Shown here piece by piece: positions 28,619 to 38,155 of a stretch of DNA of 64,000 nt. The stretch is from Pleomorphomonas sp. PLEO (lineage in GTDB: Bacteria > Pseudomonadota > Alphaproteobacteria > Rhizobiales > Pleomorphomonadaceae). The notes under the pieces are model-generated. The model searched no databases, was not told where the DNA came from, and worked only from the letters and a program-made list of their open reading frames with translations. The stretch is from NCBI RefSeq assembly GCF_041320595.1, contig NZ_CP166625.1, positions 784,501-848,500 of the forward strand, in the 5' to 3' direction. Each line of letters begins with the position of its first letter. The stretch's first letter is position 1. A program made the position numbers and the translations under genes.

Positions 28619-28718
28619 GCATTGTGCGGAAAAGTGGAAGCCGGTTTTCCGCGATAACAATGCGACAACAAAGACCTAGAGCAACGATCTGCGTTCGTCA
28701 GAACGCACGTTGCTCTAG
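28619..28718. repeat. Dispersed hairpin repeat, copy 2
   Basis: Inverted copy of the element at 3717-3821, with only a few base changes. Arms TAGAGCAAC / GTTGCTCTA enclose GCGTTC-tgac-GAACGC-type arms; the second hairpin pairs GCATTGT.. with ..ACAATGC around GCGGAAAA / TTTTCCGC. It starts three bases after the pyc stop and could act as its terminator. Confidence 0.85.
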
Positions 28719-28780
28719 CACGGCATGAGAAAAGATGGTCGGCGATAGCCGACCATCACGTATTCCAGATACCGGATTGC

Positions 28781-29608
28781 TTATCCGCGGAGTGCCGTCG
28801 CGAGCTCGTTCCAGCTTGCTTCGTCGGGGGCCATCAGCAGGCCGCCGGCCCTGAGGTCGGGCCGGTAGGGCGAGCCGTCGATCAGCGCCGAGTAGCCGCC
28901 AGCCTCCTGATGGATGAGCCAGCCGGCGGCATGGTCCCAGGGCGACAGCTTGTGGTAGTAGCAGAAGTGGATGTGGCCGGCGACGAGCAGCCGCATCTCC
29001 TGGCCGCCACAACGGTAGTTCATGATGCCCCAAGTACGCGCGAATCCGGACAGTAGCCGTGTGCGCTCCTCGGGCGAGGCGTAGTACCAGCCGGCGCTAC
29101 CCTGCATGTCGGACAACGGAGCGGCGGGCGCCACTCGCAGCGGCTGGTCCGGCTGGCCGTTGCCAGCGAGGAAGGCGCCACCGCCGGTAATGGCGCAGGC
29201 GGCGTCGCCGCGCACCGGATCGTAGATGATGCCGCCTTTGACTTCGCCGCGCTCAATCACCGAGATGATCACCGCGAAGGCGGGAACGCCGTTGGCGTAG
29301 TTGAAGGTCCCGTCGATCGGATCGACGACGACGGCGCGCGGGGCCTGCATCAGCCGGTCGATCAGCGTCGGCTCGCGCTCCATGACCTCCTCGCCGACGA
29401 ACAGGAAGTCGTTGCCCCAGGCGGCACGAAAGCGTTTCTCGATCAGCTCTTCCGACGCGACGTCGGCGATGGTCACGAAATCCGAGGCATGTGCCTTCGT
29501 CTTGATATCGGCGGCGGTTAGCTTGGAGAAGTGCGGCATGATCTCGGTTTCAGCCGCTTCCTTGGCGGTGGCGACGAGAAAATCGATGTCCTGGCGGGTG
29601 ACGGTCAT
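28781..29608 (-). CDS. Inositol monophosphatase family protein
   Basis: A Mg2+-dependent, Li+-sensitive-type phosphatase, 275 residues. The three metal motifs are seen: GEE at 72-74, DPIDGTFNYANG from residue 96, and WDHAAG near residue 223. Members act on inositol-1-phosphate, 3'-phosphoadenosine 5'-phosphate, histidinol phosphate or fructose-1,6-bisphosphate; sequence inspection alone does not decide. No operon partner is adjacent: the repeat lies downstream and the divergent YihY gene upstream. Confidence 0.9.
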   Translation of the reverse strand: MTVTRQDIDFLVATAKEAAETEIMPHFSKLTAADIKTKAHASDFVTIADVASEELIEKRFRAAWGNDFLFVGEEVMEREPTLIDRLMQAPRAVVVDPIDGTFNYANGVPAFAVIISVIERGEVKGGIIYDPVRGDAACAITGGGAFLAGNGQPDQPLRVAPAAPLSDMQGSAGWYYASPEERTRLLSGFARTWGIMNYRCGGQEMRLLVAGHIHFCYYHKLSPWDHAAGWLIHQEAGGYSALIDGSPYRPDLRAGGLLMAPDEASWNELATALRG

Positions 29609-29738
29609 TGCGAACTCCGGATTATCTTAAGGATGGAATGCACCCAAAGGACGACGGGAGCAAGACGGCAGGCGGGAACGCGCCCTTGCATTTTTCTTGG
29701 TTTAGCCCACCTTCTTCAACCGATTAGGGAGAAATGCC

Positions 29739-30620
29739 GTGCGGGCTCTCGGACACTTCATCGGCCCGTTCTGGCGGGCGGCCCTGACTTTCAATGCCGC
29801 CGACGGCTGGGCGATCGCCTCACATGTGGCGCTGTCCGCCCTGATGGCTCTCTTTCCCTTTCTGATTTTCTTGACCGCCATCGCCGCCTTCTTCGACCTC
29901 AGCGCGCTTTCGGCCACGGTGGTGGCTCTGATCTTCGAAAGCGTGCCGGCCAGCATCGCCGGTCCCATCGCCGGCGAGGTGAAGAACGTGCTGCTGGTGC
30001 CGCGTCGCGACGCGCTGACTTTCGGCGTGGCGCTGGCACTCTGGTTTGCCTCGTCCGGCGTCGAGGCGATGCGCGTCGGACTCAATCGCGCCTATGGCGT
30101 GGTCGAGAACCGCAATTTCATCCTGCTCAGGCTTGAGAGCATAGGCTTCGTGCTGCTGGGCACACTGACCTTCCTGACCATTGCCTTCCTGGTGGTGCTG
30201 GCGCCGGTGGCGTGGAACGGACTTGTTCACCTGTTGCCGGCGATCGAGAATTTCGTCTGGTCGCTGACATTGCTGCGTTTTGGCCTGACGTTGCTGATCG
30301 CCGGTGGCGGGCTACTGGCGGCCCATCTCTGGCTGCCGGCCGGTCGCCGCCGCGTCGGCGAGATCCTGCCCGGCATTGGGTTGACGCTGGCCGCCTGGAT
30401 CGCCGGTGCCTACGGCTTCTCGCTCTATCTCTCCGATTTCGCCAACTATGCCTCAACTTACGCGGGCCTCGCCGGTGTCATGACGGCGATCATCTTCCTC
30501 TACCTGATGGCCCTCATCCTACTCTACGGCGCGATGCTCAACGCCGCCCTCGTCGAAAGGCGAAAGCGGAACGTCAAAGCTGCTTCGTCGGACGAACCAT
30601 TGACATCCCCATGGCCATGA
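29739..30620 (+). CDS. YihY/BrkB family inner-membrane protein
   Basis: A 293-residue polytopic protein with about six hydrophobic segments, formerly mis-annotated as ribonuclease BN. Family blocks: HVALSALMALFPFLIFL near the N terminus, the FNAADGWAIASH start, and NYASTYAGLAGVMTAIIFLYLMALILLYGA at the C terminus. A GTG start at 29739 (after AGGGAGAAATGCC) fits best. The function of the family is unknown. It lies divergent from the phosphatase, 130 bases apart. Confidence 0.88.
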   Translation: MRALGHFIGPFWRAALTFNAADGWAIASHVALSALMALFPFLIFLTAIAAFFDLSALSATVVALIFESVPASIAGPIAGEVKNVLLVPRRDALTFGVALALWFASSGVEAMRVGLNRAYGVVENRNFILLRLESIGFVLLGTLTFLTIAFLVVLAPVAWNGLVHLLPAIENFVWSLTLLRFGLTLLIAGGGLLAAHLWLPAGRRRVGEILPGIGLTLAAWIAGAYGFSLYLSDFANYASTYAGLAGVMTAIIFLYLMALILLYGAMLNAALVERRKRNVKAASSDEPLTSPWP

Positions 30621-30729
30621 TGGAAGCCGTAGGCTGCGTTACCGTCGCCGGACCGACTTGGCTGGCGGCCGCCCTGACAACCCTCGAAGCATCCGTCCGG
30701 TCGTCTCGCCCGGACAACAGGAGACAGCC

Positions 30730-31041
30730 ATGTACACGCTCGAAATCGCCGGCATCGCGATTGCCACCACCGACGCCGACGAGGCGGAAGCGCGCGAGAT
30801 CTTCGAGAGCGAGGACTTTCTCGACGACGTTCGCGGCTTCACGAGCGCCGGCGCCCCGATTTGGGACGGCGTTTCTGCCTTCGTCATTCGCTCGGCTACC
30901 GAGGACGAAATCGAAGCCTTCAGCGAGATCGAAGATATCGAGGATGATATTGAAGGCGAGGAAGGGGACGAGTTCGACGAGGAAGGTGCCAACATCATGT
31001 TCCTTGTCGACATCGATCAGTTCGATGACGAAGGGGAATAA
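30730..31041 (+). CDS. Highly acidic small protein, unknown function
   Basis: A 103-residue protein. The N terminus is a beta-rich block (MYTLEIAGIAIATTDADEAEA), then a helix-prone region. From about residue 57 on, Glu and Asp dominate (EDEIEAFSEIEDIEDDIEGEEGDEFDEEG), giving a very low isoelectric point. No Cys, no signal peptide. A GGAGACAGCC ribosome-binding region precedes the ATG at 30730; the longer frame from 30658 is less likely. No known family is recognised. Possible roles include a nucleic-acid mimic or an ion-binding protein; this is speculation. Confidence 0.65.
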   Translation: MYTLEIAGIAIATTDADEAEAREIFESEDFLDDVRGFTSAGAPIWDGVSAFVIRSATEDEIEAFSEIEDIEDDIEGEEGDEFDEEGANIMFLVDIDQFDDEGE

Positions 31042-31135
31042 GACCACTTTTTGTTGAAGCGGTCGGAGCCGTGTCCGCAACAGCGCGAATTGGAATCGGC
31101 GCGCGGACCGGCTTGACTGGATACCTCAAGCATCC

Positions 31136-31158
31136 GGGCGGTGGCTTTGCCGCCGCCC
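31136..31158. terminator. GC-rich hairpin before gdh
   Basis: GGGCGGTGG and CCGCCGCCC pair (one G-U) with a five-base loop. Followed by TTCCGGTTGTGTCTTTC, so a weak terminator for the acidic-protein gene is possible. Confidence 0.45.
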
Positions 31159-31235
31159 TTCCGGTTGTGTCTTTCTGATTGGCCGGGGTGGCGCAGCGGC
31201 CAGTACCGGCCCGTCGGGAGCGGCGGGAGTTGTCG

Positions 31236-34200
31236 ATGAAGCGCGTGATGGAAGTGCTGAAGGAGGCACGCCTCAATGAGGCGGCCGACCTCGTCGCCCG
31301 CGGCAACCGGCCGGAACTCGCCGGCCTATTGAAGTCCCTCTACGGCAAAGGCGCCGCCGAGGATGTCGTCGCCTATTCGGCCAGCGAACTGATCGCCTTT
31401 GCCGAGGGAGCGATGTCGAGCCTGTCGCTCAGGGTGCCGGGCATCCATTCCATCCGCATCTACAATCCGGTCTGGGATGACGACTCCAACCATCGCAAGG
31501 AAGTGACGGTCGTCGACATTCTCAACGACAACATGCCGTTCCTGGTCGACTCCGTGATGCAGGAGCTGACCGACGCCGGGATTGAAGTGCGCCTGATGGT
31601 GCACCCGATTCTTTCGGTGGTGCGCGGCATGAGCGGTCGTCTTCTATCGATCGGCGAAGATCTGGACGCCAGCCGTGAGAGCTTCATCCACATCCATATC
31701 GCTCGGTTGCCTGATGCCATCGCCGCTGCCCAGCTGGAAACGCGGCTTGACGGCCTGCTGACCGAGGTGCGCGCCGCCGTCGACGATTGGCCGCGTATGC
31801 AGGCGCTGGTCAAGTCGGTGATCAACGTTTACCGACATACGCCGCCGCCGCTGCCGCCCGAGGCGGTGGCTGAGGCCGTCGAGTTCCTGAACTGGCTCAA
31901 CGCCGACAATTTCACCTTCCTAGGCCTCAGGGAATATGTCGTCGGCAACGACCAAAGCGGCGACGAATCGTCATCGCTTCTCACCGCCGGCGGCGGCTAC
32001 GGCCTGTTGCGCGATCCGGCGGTAAAGGTGCTGCGGCGTGGCCGCGAGATGGTTCAGGTGACGCCGGAAATCACCGAATTTCTGCGCCAGACCGAGCCGC
32101 TGATCGTCGCCAAGGCCAATGTCAAGGCGCGCGTCCATCGCCACGCCTACCTCGATTATATCGGCATCAAGCGCTACGACGCCGGCGGTTGTCTCATCAG
32201 CGAGATCCGGCTGCTCGGCCTGTTCACGTCGTCGGCCTACACCCGGTCCACCCATTCGATTCCCTATCTGCGCCGCAAGGTGGGAACGATCATGGCCCGT
32301 GCCGGCTTCGACCTGGAGAGCCATTCCGGGCGGGCGCTGCGCAACATTCTCGAAAGCTATCCGCGCGACGAGCTGTTTCAGGCCGATCTCGACACACTGC
32401 TGGAATTCTCGCTGGCCGTCCTCGAACTCGGTGAACGGCCGCGTATCCGTGTGCTGGCCCGCCGCGACAAGTTCGACCGCTTTGTCTCCCTCCTGGTCTA
32501 CGTGCCGCGAGACCGCTACACCACAGACACCCGGATCGCCATCGGCAGCTATCTCGCCGAAGCCTTTGCCGGGCGCGTTTCTTCGGTTTACCCAGCCTTT
32601 CCCGAAGGGCCTCTTGCTCGCGTCCACTACATCATCGGCCGCGATGAGGGGCCGACGCCAGCTGTCGCCCAGGCCGAGCTGGAGGCGGCGGTTGCTCGCA
32701 TTACCCGCAATTGGGGCGATGGTTTTGCCGACTCCTGCCGGGCAAAATTCGGCCCGGCGCGCGGTCGCAAGTTGATCGAGCTCTACGGCCGTGCTTTTCC
32801 CGAATCCTACCGGGCGAGCTATGACGCCGAGACGGCGGTGGCCGATGTGGCGCTCCTCGAGCTGTTCGTCGGCGATCGCGGGACGGCGGTCGACCTGATC
32901 GGTGGCGGCTTGCCGTCGCCGCGCATCTCCATGCGCCTTATGAGCCGTGGTGGACCGGTGCCGCTGTCGGCGCGGGTGCCGGTGCTAGAAGCGATGGGCT
33001 TTACCGTCCTCGAAGAGAAGACCTTCGAGATCGAGCGCCCGGACGACATCATTGTGCTGCACGATATGGCGCTCCGCCGCGCCGACGGGGCCGAAGTCGA
33101 TCTCGCCCGCGACGGCAACCGGCTGAAGGCGCTGTTCATGGCGGTCTGGCTCGGCAAGGCCGATAGCGACCGGCTGAACGCGCTGACGCTCGTCGCCGGT
33201 CTCGGCTGGCGTGAAATCGCCATGCTCCGGGCGCTCGCTCGTTATCTCGGCCAGATCGGCCTCGCTCACGGCCACGCCTATGTCGCCGAAGCGTTGGTCC
33301 GCAACGCGGGTGTTGCCCACCTGCTCATCGCGCTGTTCACGGCCCGCTTCGATCCGGCGTTCTCCGGCGATCGTTCGAACCGTCTTGCTCAGCTCCGTGG
33401 TGAGCTCGAGACGGCATTCCGAGATGTGCCGATCCTCGATGACGACCGTATTTTGCGCCGGCTTGCCAACCTGATCGAGGCGGCAACACGGACCACCTTC
33501 TTCCAGATCAGTGCCGATGGCGGTCCGCATCCGGTGATGGCGTTCAAGTTCGACGCCACGCGAATCGACAGTTTGCCGGCGCCGCGTCCCTTCGCCGAGA
33601 TCTGGCTGCATGCCCCCGATGTCGAGGGCGTGCATCTTCGCTTCGGCAAGGTGGCGCGCGGCGGTTTGCGCTGGTCGGATCGGCCGGAGGATTTCCGCAC
33701 GGAAATCCTTGGCCTCGTCAAGGCGCAGCAAGTGAAGAACGCGGTGATCGTGCCGGTGGGGGCCAAGGGTGGCTTTGTCGCCCGTCGCCTCGCCGCTGGC
33801 GTCGATCGGGCAGCCGCTGGCGTTGCCGCCTACGAGCGGTATGTGAGCACGCTGATCGATTTGACCGACAATATCGTCGGTGACGGCATCGTGCCGCCGT
33901 CCTCAACCGTCCGCTACGACGGTGATGACCCCTATCTGGTGGTGGCTGCCGACAAGGGCACCGCCAGTTTCTCCGATATTGCCAACCGCATCGCGCTTTC
34001 ACACGGCTTCTGGCTTGCCGATGCTTTTGCCTCCGGCGGTTCGGCCGGCTACGACCACAAGAAGATGGGAATCACGGCGCGCGGCGCCTTCGAGGCGGTG
34101 AAGCGGCATTTCCGCGAACTCGACCTCAACGCCGAGGTCGATCCGTTCACCGCCGTCGGCGTTGGCGACATGTCGGGCGATGTGTTCGGCAACTTCGTGC

Positions 34201-35984
34201 TGCTGTCGGCCTCGATGAAGCTCGTCGCGGCGTTCGATCACCGTCATATCTTCATCGATCCCGCTCCCGACGCCGAAGTGGCGCTCGCCGAGCGACGGCG
34301 GTTGTTTGCCCTGCCGCGTTCGAGCTGGGCCGACTATGACCCGGCGAAACTGTCGCCCGGTGGCGGCGTTTTCTCGCGGACGCTGAAGTCGATTGCCCTT
34401 TCGGCCGAGGCGCGAACGGTGCTCGGCATTCAGGCTGTGGCTCTCAGCCCCGATGAGGTCGTCGCCGCTCTTCTCAGCGCGCCGGTCGACCTGTTGTTCT
34501 TCGGGGGCATCGGCACCTTTGTGCGCGGCGACGGCGAGAGCAATTCCGAGGCCGGCGACCGCGCCAATGACGGCGTCCGCATCCCGGCCGGCAAATTGAG
34601 GGCACGTGTCGTCGGCGAGGGCGCCAACCTCGGCGTGACGACGCGCGCGCGCGTCGACTTCGCCCGGCGTGGTGGCCGCGTCAATTCCGATGCCATCGAC
34701 AATGTCGGCGGCGTTGCCACCTCGGATGCCGAGGTCAACATCAAGATCGCGCTCGGGCGGGCCGTCACCGCCGGTCGGTTGACGCTTTCGGAGCGCGACG
34801 AGCTGCTTGCCAGCATGACCGACGACGTTGCCGCCGGTGTGCTGCGGCTCTGCCGCCGGCAGGTGGTCGCGCTGTCGGCGACGCGGGCGCGTGGTTCCGG
34901 CGAGCTGCCGCGACTGATGCGTCTCTCCGCCGTATTGGCCGAGCGGGGACTGCTCGATCCACATCGCGAGGGCCTTCCCGACGAAGTGGCGGCCGGTCGC
35001 CTCGCCGCTGCCGGTGAAACGCTGTCGCGACCGGAGATCGCCATCCTGATGGCGCATGCCAAGCTGATGCTGGCCGACGAACTCCTCGCCGGTCGGCTGA
35101 TCGCCGATCCGGCGCTCGGAGATTGGCTGACCCATGCCTTCCCGCAGGCCATGCGTGCCCGCTTTGCCGAGGATATCGCCGCTCATCGCCTCGCTCGTGA
35201 CATCCTCGCCACCCGCATCGCGGGCGCGGCTGTGGACGCAGCTGGGCCGACCTTCGTCAGCCGGCTTGGCGATGAAGCCGGTGTTGGTGCCGAGGAGGCG
35301 GTCCGTGCCCTTGTCATCGCCGCCGCCGCCTTCGGTACCGACGCGGTGACAGCGGAGATTGACACCCTCGAAGGGAAGATCACCGGCGCCGTCTGGGTGG
35401 AACTGCGCCGCCGCGTTGCCGATTTCCTGATCGACGCCGCGTTGTGGGTGGCCGACAACGGGGCGCCCCAAGGCACTCTTGCCGCCGCCATTGAGCGGCT
35501 TGCCGCCGGCGTACTCCGCTTCCGCGACAGTGCTCCGGCCGGCGCGCCCGATCCGGAGCTTCTGGCTGCCGGCGTGCCGGAACCGTTGGCGATCCGCCTT
35601 GCCAGACTGCCGGCCGAACTCGGCAGCCTCGATCTTATCGTCATCGGTGAGGAAGTCGGGCGCGCCGTCGATGAGGTGCTGCCGGTGATGGCAGCGATCG
35701 ACGAGGCGCTCGCCGCCGATCTGATCGCTCGTCTGTCGGCAGTGGTGCGGCCAACCGACCTCTACGAGGGACAGGCGGCCGAAATCGCCCGCCGTACCTT
35801 TGCCGCTGCCCGTCGCCGTATCGTTGCCCGAGCGATTGCCGAGGGGGGCGCCGATCTCTGGACGACGGCGCGGGAGGCCCGTATCGGCCGCCTGAGGCAG
35901 CTCGTCAGTGATTTGCTCGCGGGCGCGCCGACGGTCGCCAAGCTGACGGTCGCGGCCGGCCTCGTCGCCGAACTCGCCGAATGA
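31236..35984 (+). CDS. gdhB: NAD-specific glutamate dehydrogenase, large type (GDH-180 class)
   Basis: Deaminates glutamate to 2-oxoglutarate with NAD+. From the ATG at 31236 the protein has 1,582 residues, typical for the ~180-kDa class found in Proteobacteria and Streptomyces. It has long N-terminal ACT-like and alpha/beta regions. The catalytic domain follows from about residue 780 (VHLRFGKVARGGLRWSDR, VKAQQVKNAVIVPVGAKGGF with the catalytic Lys, DNIVGDGIVPP, YDHKKMGITARGAFE, GVGDMSGDVFGN for NAD binding). A GAGCGGCGGGAG stretch precedes the start. The frame continues 19 codons further upstream but that part is low-complexity. It probably catabolises glutamate and arginine. Confidence 0.96.
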   Translation: MKRVMEVLKEARLNEAADLVARGNRPELAGLLKSLYGKGAAEDVVAYSASELIAFAEGAMSSLSLRVPGIHSIRIYNPVWDDDSNHRKEVTVVDILNDNMPFLVDSVMQELTDAGIEVRLMVHPILSVVRGMSGRLLSIGEDLDASRESFIHIHIARLPDAIAAAQLETRLDGLLTEVRAAVDDWPRMQALVKSVINVYRHTPPPLPPEAVAEAVEFLNWLNADNFTFLGLREYVVGNDQSGDESSSLLTAGGGYGLLRDPAVKVLRRGREMVQVTPEITEFLRQTEPLIVAKANVKARVHRHAYLDYIGIKRYDAGGCLISEIRLLGLFTSSAYTRSTHSIPYLRRKVGTIMARAGFDLESHSGRALRNILESYPRDELFQADLDTLLEFSLAVLELGERPRIRVLARRDKFDRFVSLLVYVPRDRYTTDTRIAIGSYLAEAFAGRVSSVYPAFPEGPLARVHYIIGRDEGPTPAVAQAELEAAVARITRNWGDGFADSCRAKFGPARGRKLIELYGRAFPESYRASYDAETAVADVALLELFVGDRGTAVDLIGGGLPSPRISMRLMSRGGPVPLSARVPVLEAMGFTVLEEKTFEIERPDDIIVLHDMALRRADGAEVDLARDGNRLKALFMAVWLGKADSDRLNALTLVAGLGWREIAMLRALARYLGQIGLAHGHAYVAEALVRNAGVAHLLIALFTARFDPAFSGDRSNRLAQLRGELETAFRDVPILDDDRILRRLANLIEAATRTTFFQISADGGPHPVMAFKFDATRIDSLPAPRPFAEIWLHAPDVEGVHLRFGKVARGGLRWSDRPEDFRTEILGLVKAQQVKNAVIVPVGAKGGFVARRLAAGVDRAAAGVAAYERYVSTLIDLTDNIVGDGIVPPSSTVRYDGDDPYLVVAADKGTASFSDIANRIALSHGFWLADAFASGGSAGYDHKKMGITARGAFEAVKRHFRELDLNAEVDPFTAVGVGDMSGDVFGNFVLLSASMKLVAAFDHRHIFIDPAPDAEVALAERRRLFALPRSSWADYDPAKLSPGGGVFSRTLKSIALSAEARTVLGIQAVALSPDEVVAALLSAPVDLLFFGGIGTFVRGDGESNSEAGDRANDGVRIPAGKLRARVVGEGANLGVTTRARVDFARRGGRVNSDAIDNVGGVATSDAEVNIKIALGRAVTAGRLTLSERDELLASMTDDVAAGVLRLCRRQVVALSATRARGSGELPRLMRLSAVLAERGLLDPHREGLPDEVAAGRLAAAGETLSRPEIAILMAHAKLMLADELLAGRLIADPALGDWLTHAFPQAMRARFAEDIAAHRLARDILATRIAGAAVDAAGPTFVSRLGDEAGVGAEEAVRALVIAAAAFGTDAVTAEIDTLEGKITGAVWVELRRRVADFLIDAALWVADNGAPQGTLAAAIERLAAGVLRFRDSAPAGAPDPELLAAGVPEPLAIRLARLPAELGSLDLIVIGEEVGRAVDEVLPVMAAIDEALAADLIARLSAVVRPTDLYEGQAAEIARRTFAAARRRIVARAIAEGGADLWTTAREARIGRLRQLVSDLLAGAPTVAKLTVAAGLVAELAE

Positions 35985-36073
35985 CGGTCGCCGCCGGAGT
36001 GTTTCCTCGTTGCATTCGGCGGCGGCTGGCGCAATCATGACGGTGACGTGACGATCACGGCCCGGAGGTGCGC

Positions 36074-36487
36074 TTGAGCGGCGAGATCGACGAGGGAGCG
36101 GGCGAACCCGCAAATCTGATCGCGCTGGCGCGCGGAGTTCCTCAAACGCCAGCGCCCGGCGATTCTCGACAGATGGTGCGCGAGAAGCCATATGTCGCCT
36201 TCGACCGGCATGAGCTTTCCGAAATCCTGAAGGTCTATGGCCGCATGGTGGCGGCGGGTGAATGGCGCGACTACGCCATCGACCACCTTGCCGATCGCGC
36301 CGTTTTCTCGATCTTCCGCCGATCGTCCGAGGTGCCGCTCTACCGGGTGGAAAAAAATCCGAAACTGGCCCGCAAGCAGGGCGCCTATTCGGTGATCGCC
36401 CAGACCGGCATGATTCTGAAGCGCGGCGGCGAGCTCGCTCGCGTGCTGCGCGTCATCGACAAATCGTGGCTTTCCATCGCCGAATGA
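36074..36487 (+). CDS. DUF2794 domain protein
   Basis: A 137-residue protein typical of Hyphomicrobiales. The conserved core is VAFDRHELSEILKVYGRMVAAGEWRDYAIDHL, AVFSIFRRSSEVPLYRVEKNPKLARKQGAYSVIAQTGMILKRG and a C-terminal SWLSIAE. Its role is unknown. The start choice is a TTG at 36074: GGAGG at 36064-36068 lies five bases before it, whereas the GTG at 36068 overlaps that ribosome-binding site. It follows gdh by about 90 bases and could be in the same transcript. Confidence 0.82.
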   Translation: MSGEIDEGAGEPANLIALARGVPQTPAPGDSRQMVREKPYVAFDRHELSEILKVYGRMVAAGEWRDYAIDHLADRAVFSIFRRSSEVPLYRVEKNPKLARKQGAYSVIAQTGMILKRGGELARVLRVIDKSWLSIAE

Positions 36488-36493
36488 CCTCGC

Positions 36494-37546
36494 TCAGGGG
36501 CAGGGGTTGCCGAAGTGCTGGTGCAGGTCGTCGACAGCTGCCTGCATGTCGGCTGTCCATGGGAATTGCGCGGCGGCGAGGTTGCTGTCCAACTGCCCGT
36601 CAGCGCTCGGTCCGATGATCACCGAAGCAACCGTCGGCTGGTTGATGGCAAAGGCGAGTGCGAAAGTGACCGGATCGGCGCCGAAGCGGTGGGCAAGGTC
36701 GACATAAGCGGCGATCGCGGCGTCGGCATGCGGCTTCTCGTAGCGCTGCAAGCGGTTGAAGAGCGCCTTGCGGCTTTTCGCCGGCAGCGCGTGATTGCGG
36801 TACTTGCCGGTGAGATAGCCCTGTGCCAGCGGCGAGTAGGGCAGGAGGCCGATATTTTCTCGAAGCGCGATTTCGGCAAGGCCACCTTCCCAGGTGCGGT
36901 TAACAAGGCTGTAGGCGTTCTGCACCGACACCGGGCGTGGCCCGATGCCAGCTTCGGCGGCGGCGATGAAACGCATCAGGCCATAAGGGCTCTCATTGGA
37001 AAGGCCGAAATGGCGGATCTTGCCGGCGGCGATCAGCTCGGCAAAGGCGGCGGCCGTCTCCTCGATCGCCGTTTCGTCGGCGGCGGGTGCGAAAGGCTTG
37101 AAGCGCGTGGGCATCGTGCCCCAGTCGGAGACGACGCGGTCGGGCCAATGGATCTGGTAGAGATCGATGTGGTCGGTCCTGAGCCGACGCAGCGATTTCT
37201 CCACTGCCTCGAAGATCTGTGCTCGCGTCAGCCGGGTCGGCGCACCATCGTCGCGGAACCAGTCGTTGGCACTACGGCCACAGACCTTTGTTGCCAGGGT
37301 AATGTCATTGCGTCGGCCGCGCGCCGCGAACCAGTCGCCGAGAATCGTCTCGGTTGCGCCTTGCGTTTCACGCTTCGGGGGCACCGGGTACATCTCGGCC
37401 GTGTCGATGAAGTCGATGCCAAAGCCGATGGCGCGATCGAGGATGGCGAAGGCTTCTTCTTGGCCGGTCTGCTCGCCGTAGGTCATGGTGCCGAGGCACA
37501 GGGGCGTGACAAGAAGGTCGGAGCGGCCGAGGCGACGTTTCTGCAT
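36494..37546 (-). CDS. Aldo/keto reductase
   Basis: NADPH-dependent oxidoreductase of the AKR superfamily (Tas/YajO-like group), 350 residues. Typical features: RRLGRSDLLVTPLCLGTMTYG start, DTAEMYPVPP with the catalytic Asp and Tyr, ATKVCG with the catalytic Lys, IDLYQIHWPD with the catalytic His, and the C-terminal NADPH-binding stretch AINQPTVASVIIGPSA. The ATG at 37546 is preferred over the open frame 21 codons upstream, which enters the DinB gene. It follows the DinB-family gene by 19 bases, so both are probably one operon. Substrate unknown. Confidence 0.92.
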   Translation of the reverse strand: MQKRRLGRSDLLVTPLCLGTMTYGEQTGQEEAFAILDRAIGFGIDFIDTAEMYPVPPKRETQGATETILGDWFAARGRRNDITLATKVCGRSANDWFRDDGAPTRLTRAQIFEAVEKSLRRLRTDHIDLYQIHWPDRVVSDWGTMPTRFKPFAPAADETAIEETAAAFAELIAAGKIRHFGLSNESPYGLMRFIAAAEAGIGPRPVSVQNAYSLVNRTWEGGLAEIALRENIGLLPYSPLAQGYLTGKYRNHALPAKSRKALFNRLQRYEKPHADAAIAAYVDLAHRFGADPVTFALAFAINQPTVASVIIGPSADGQLDSNLAAAQFPWTADMQAAVDDLHQHFGNPCP

Positions 37547-37565
37547 GGAACAGCCTTTTCGGAAT

Positions 37566-38099
37566 TCAGTCGATGTCCGGGACGAGTGCCAGGAGGTCGG
37601 TAACGCCAACGTCGATGCCGGCCTGGGTGAGCAGCGTGGTGACCTGGCCGCGATGATGGGTCTGGTGGTTGAAGATATGCGACAACACAGACGACAGCAC
37701 TTTGCGATGCGGCGTGCCGTCGGCGCGGCGATAGCTGAGGATGCCGCCGATATCGGCTTCCGTCAGGCCGTCGATGAACCCCACCATCAGCCGATCGATG
37801 CGCTCGCGGATCGGTCGCAACTGTGACAGGTCGTCGGACACGATGAAGCGGTTGCCCGTCGGTTGCGGCAGACCTGCAAGATCGAGTCGACCGGCAAAAG
37901 GTGGATGAGCGGCGAGCCGGCCAAACCAGGTGAGGTCGGAGGCGGCGAGGTGATTGAGCGTGCCGAGGATCGAGCCGAAGAAGGCGCCGCGGTCGCGGCA
38001 GAGGTCGTCGGTCGTCAGCCGTCCGGCGGCGTCGTAAACCTTGGCGTTCATCCAGGCGTTGTAAGGCGCCATCAGGCGAAAATGGTCGAGGCTGCTCAC
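37566..38099 (-). CDS. DinB family four-helix protein
   Basis: A 177-residue member of the DinB/YfiT fold (putative metal-dependent thiol-transferase or hydrolase). The metal-binding His are in LGTLNHLAASD and in HIFNHQTHHRGQ. MAPYNAWMN is the usual first helix. Despite its name, most members are not DNA-damage proteins; detoxification with a thiol cofactor is proposed for some. It follows tesA by 56 bases on the same strand. Confidence 0.9.
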   Translation of the reverse strand: MSSLDHFRLMAPYNAWMNAKVYDAAGRLTTDDLCRDRGAFFGSILGTLNHLAASDLTWFGRLAAHPPFAGRLDLAGLPQPTGNRFIVSDDLSQLRPIRERIDRLMVGFIDGLTEADIGGILSYRRADGTPHRKVLSSVLSHIFNHQTHHRGQVTTLLTQAGIDVGVTDLLALVPDID

Positions 38100-38155
38100 G
38101 ATGGATATCCCCCAAACCGCTGTTTACTCAAAATGCTTCGCCAACCTCTGAGCAG

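Noticed and set aside
33999-36191. A 730-codon minus-strand frame opposite the glutamate dehydrogenase gene
   Set aside because: Antisense shadow, no motif, spans the stop of a real gene.
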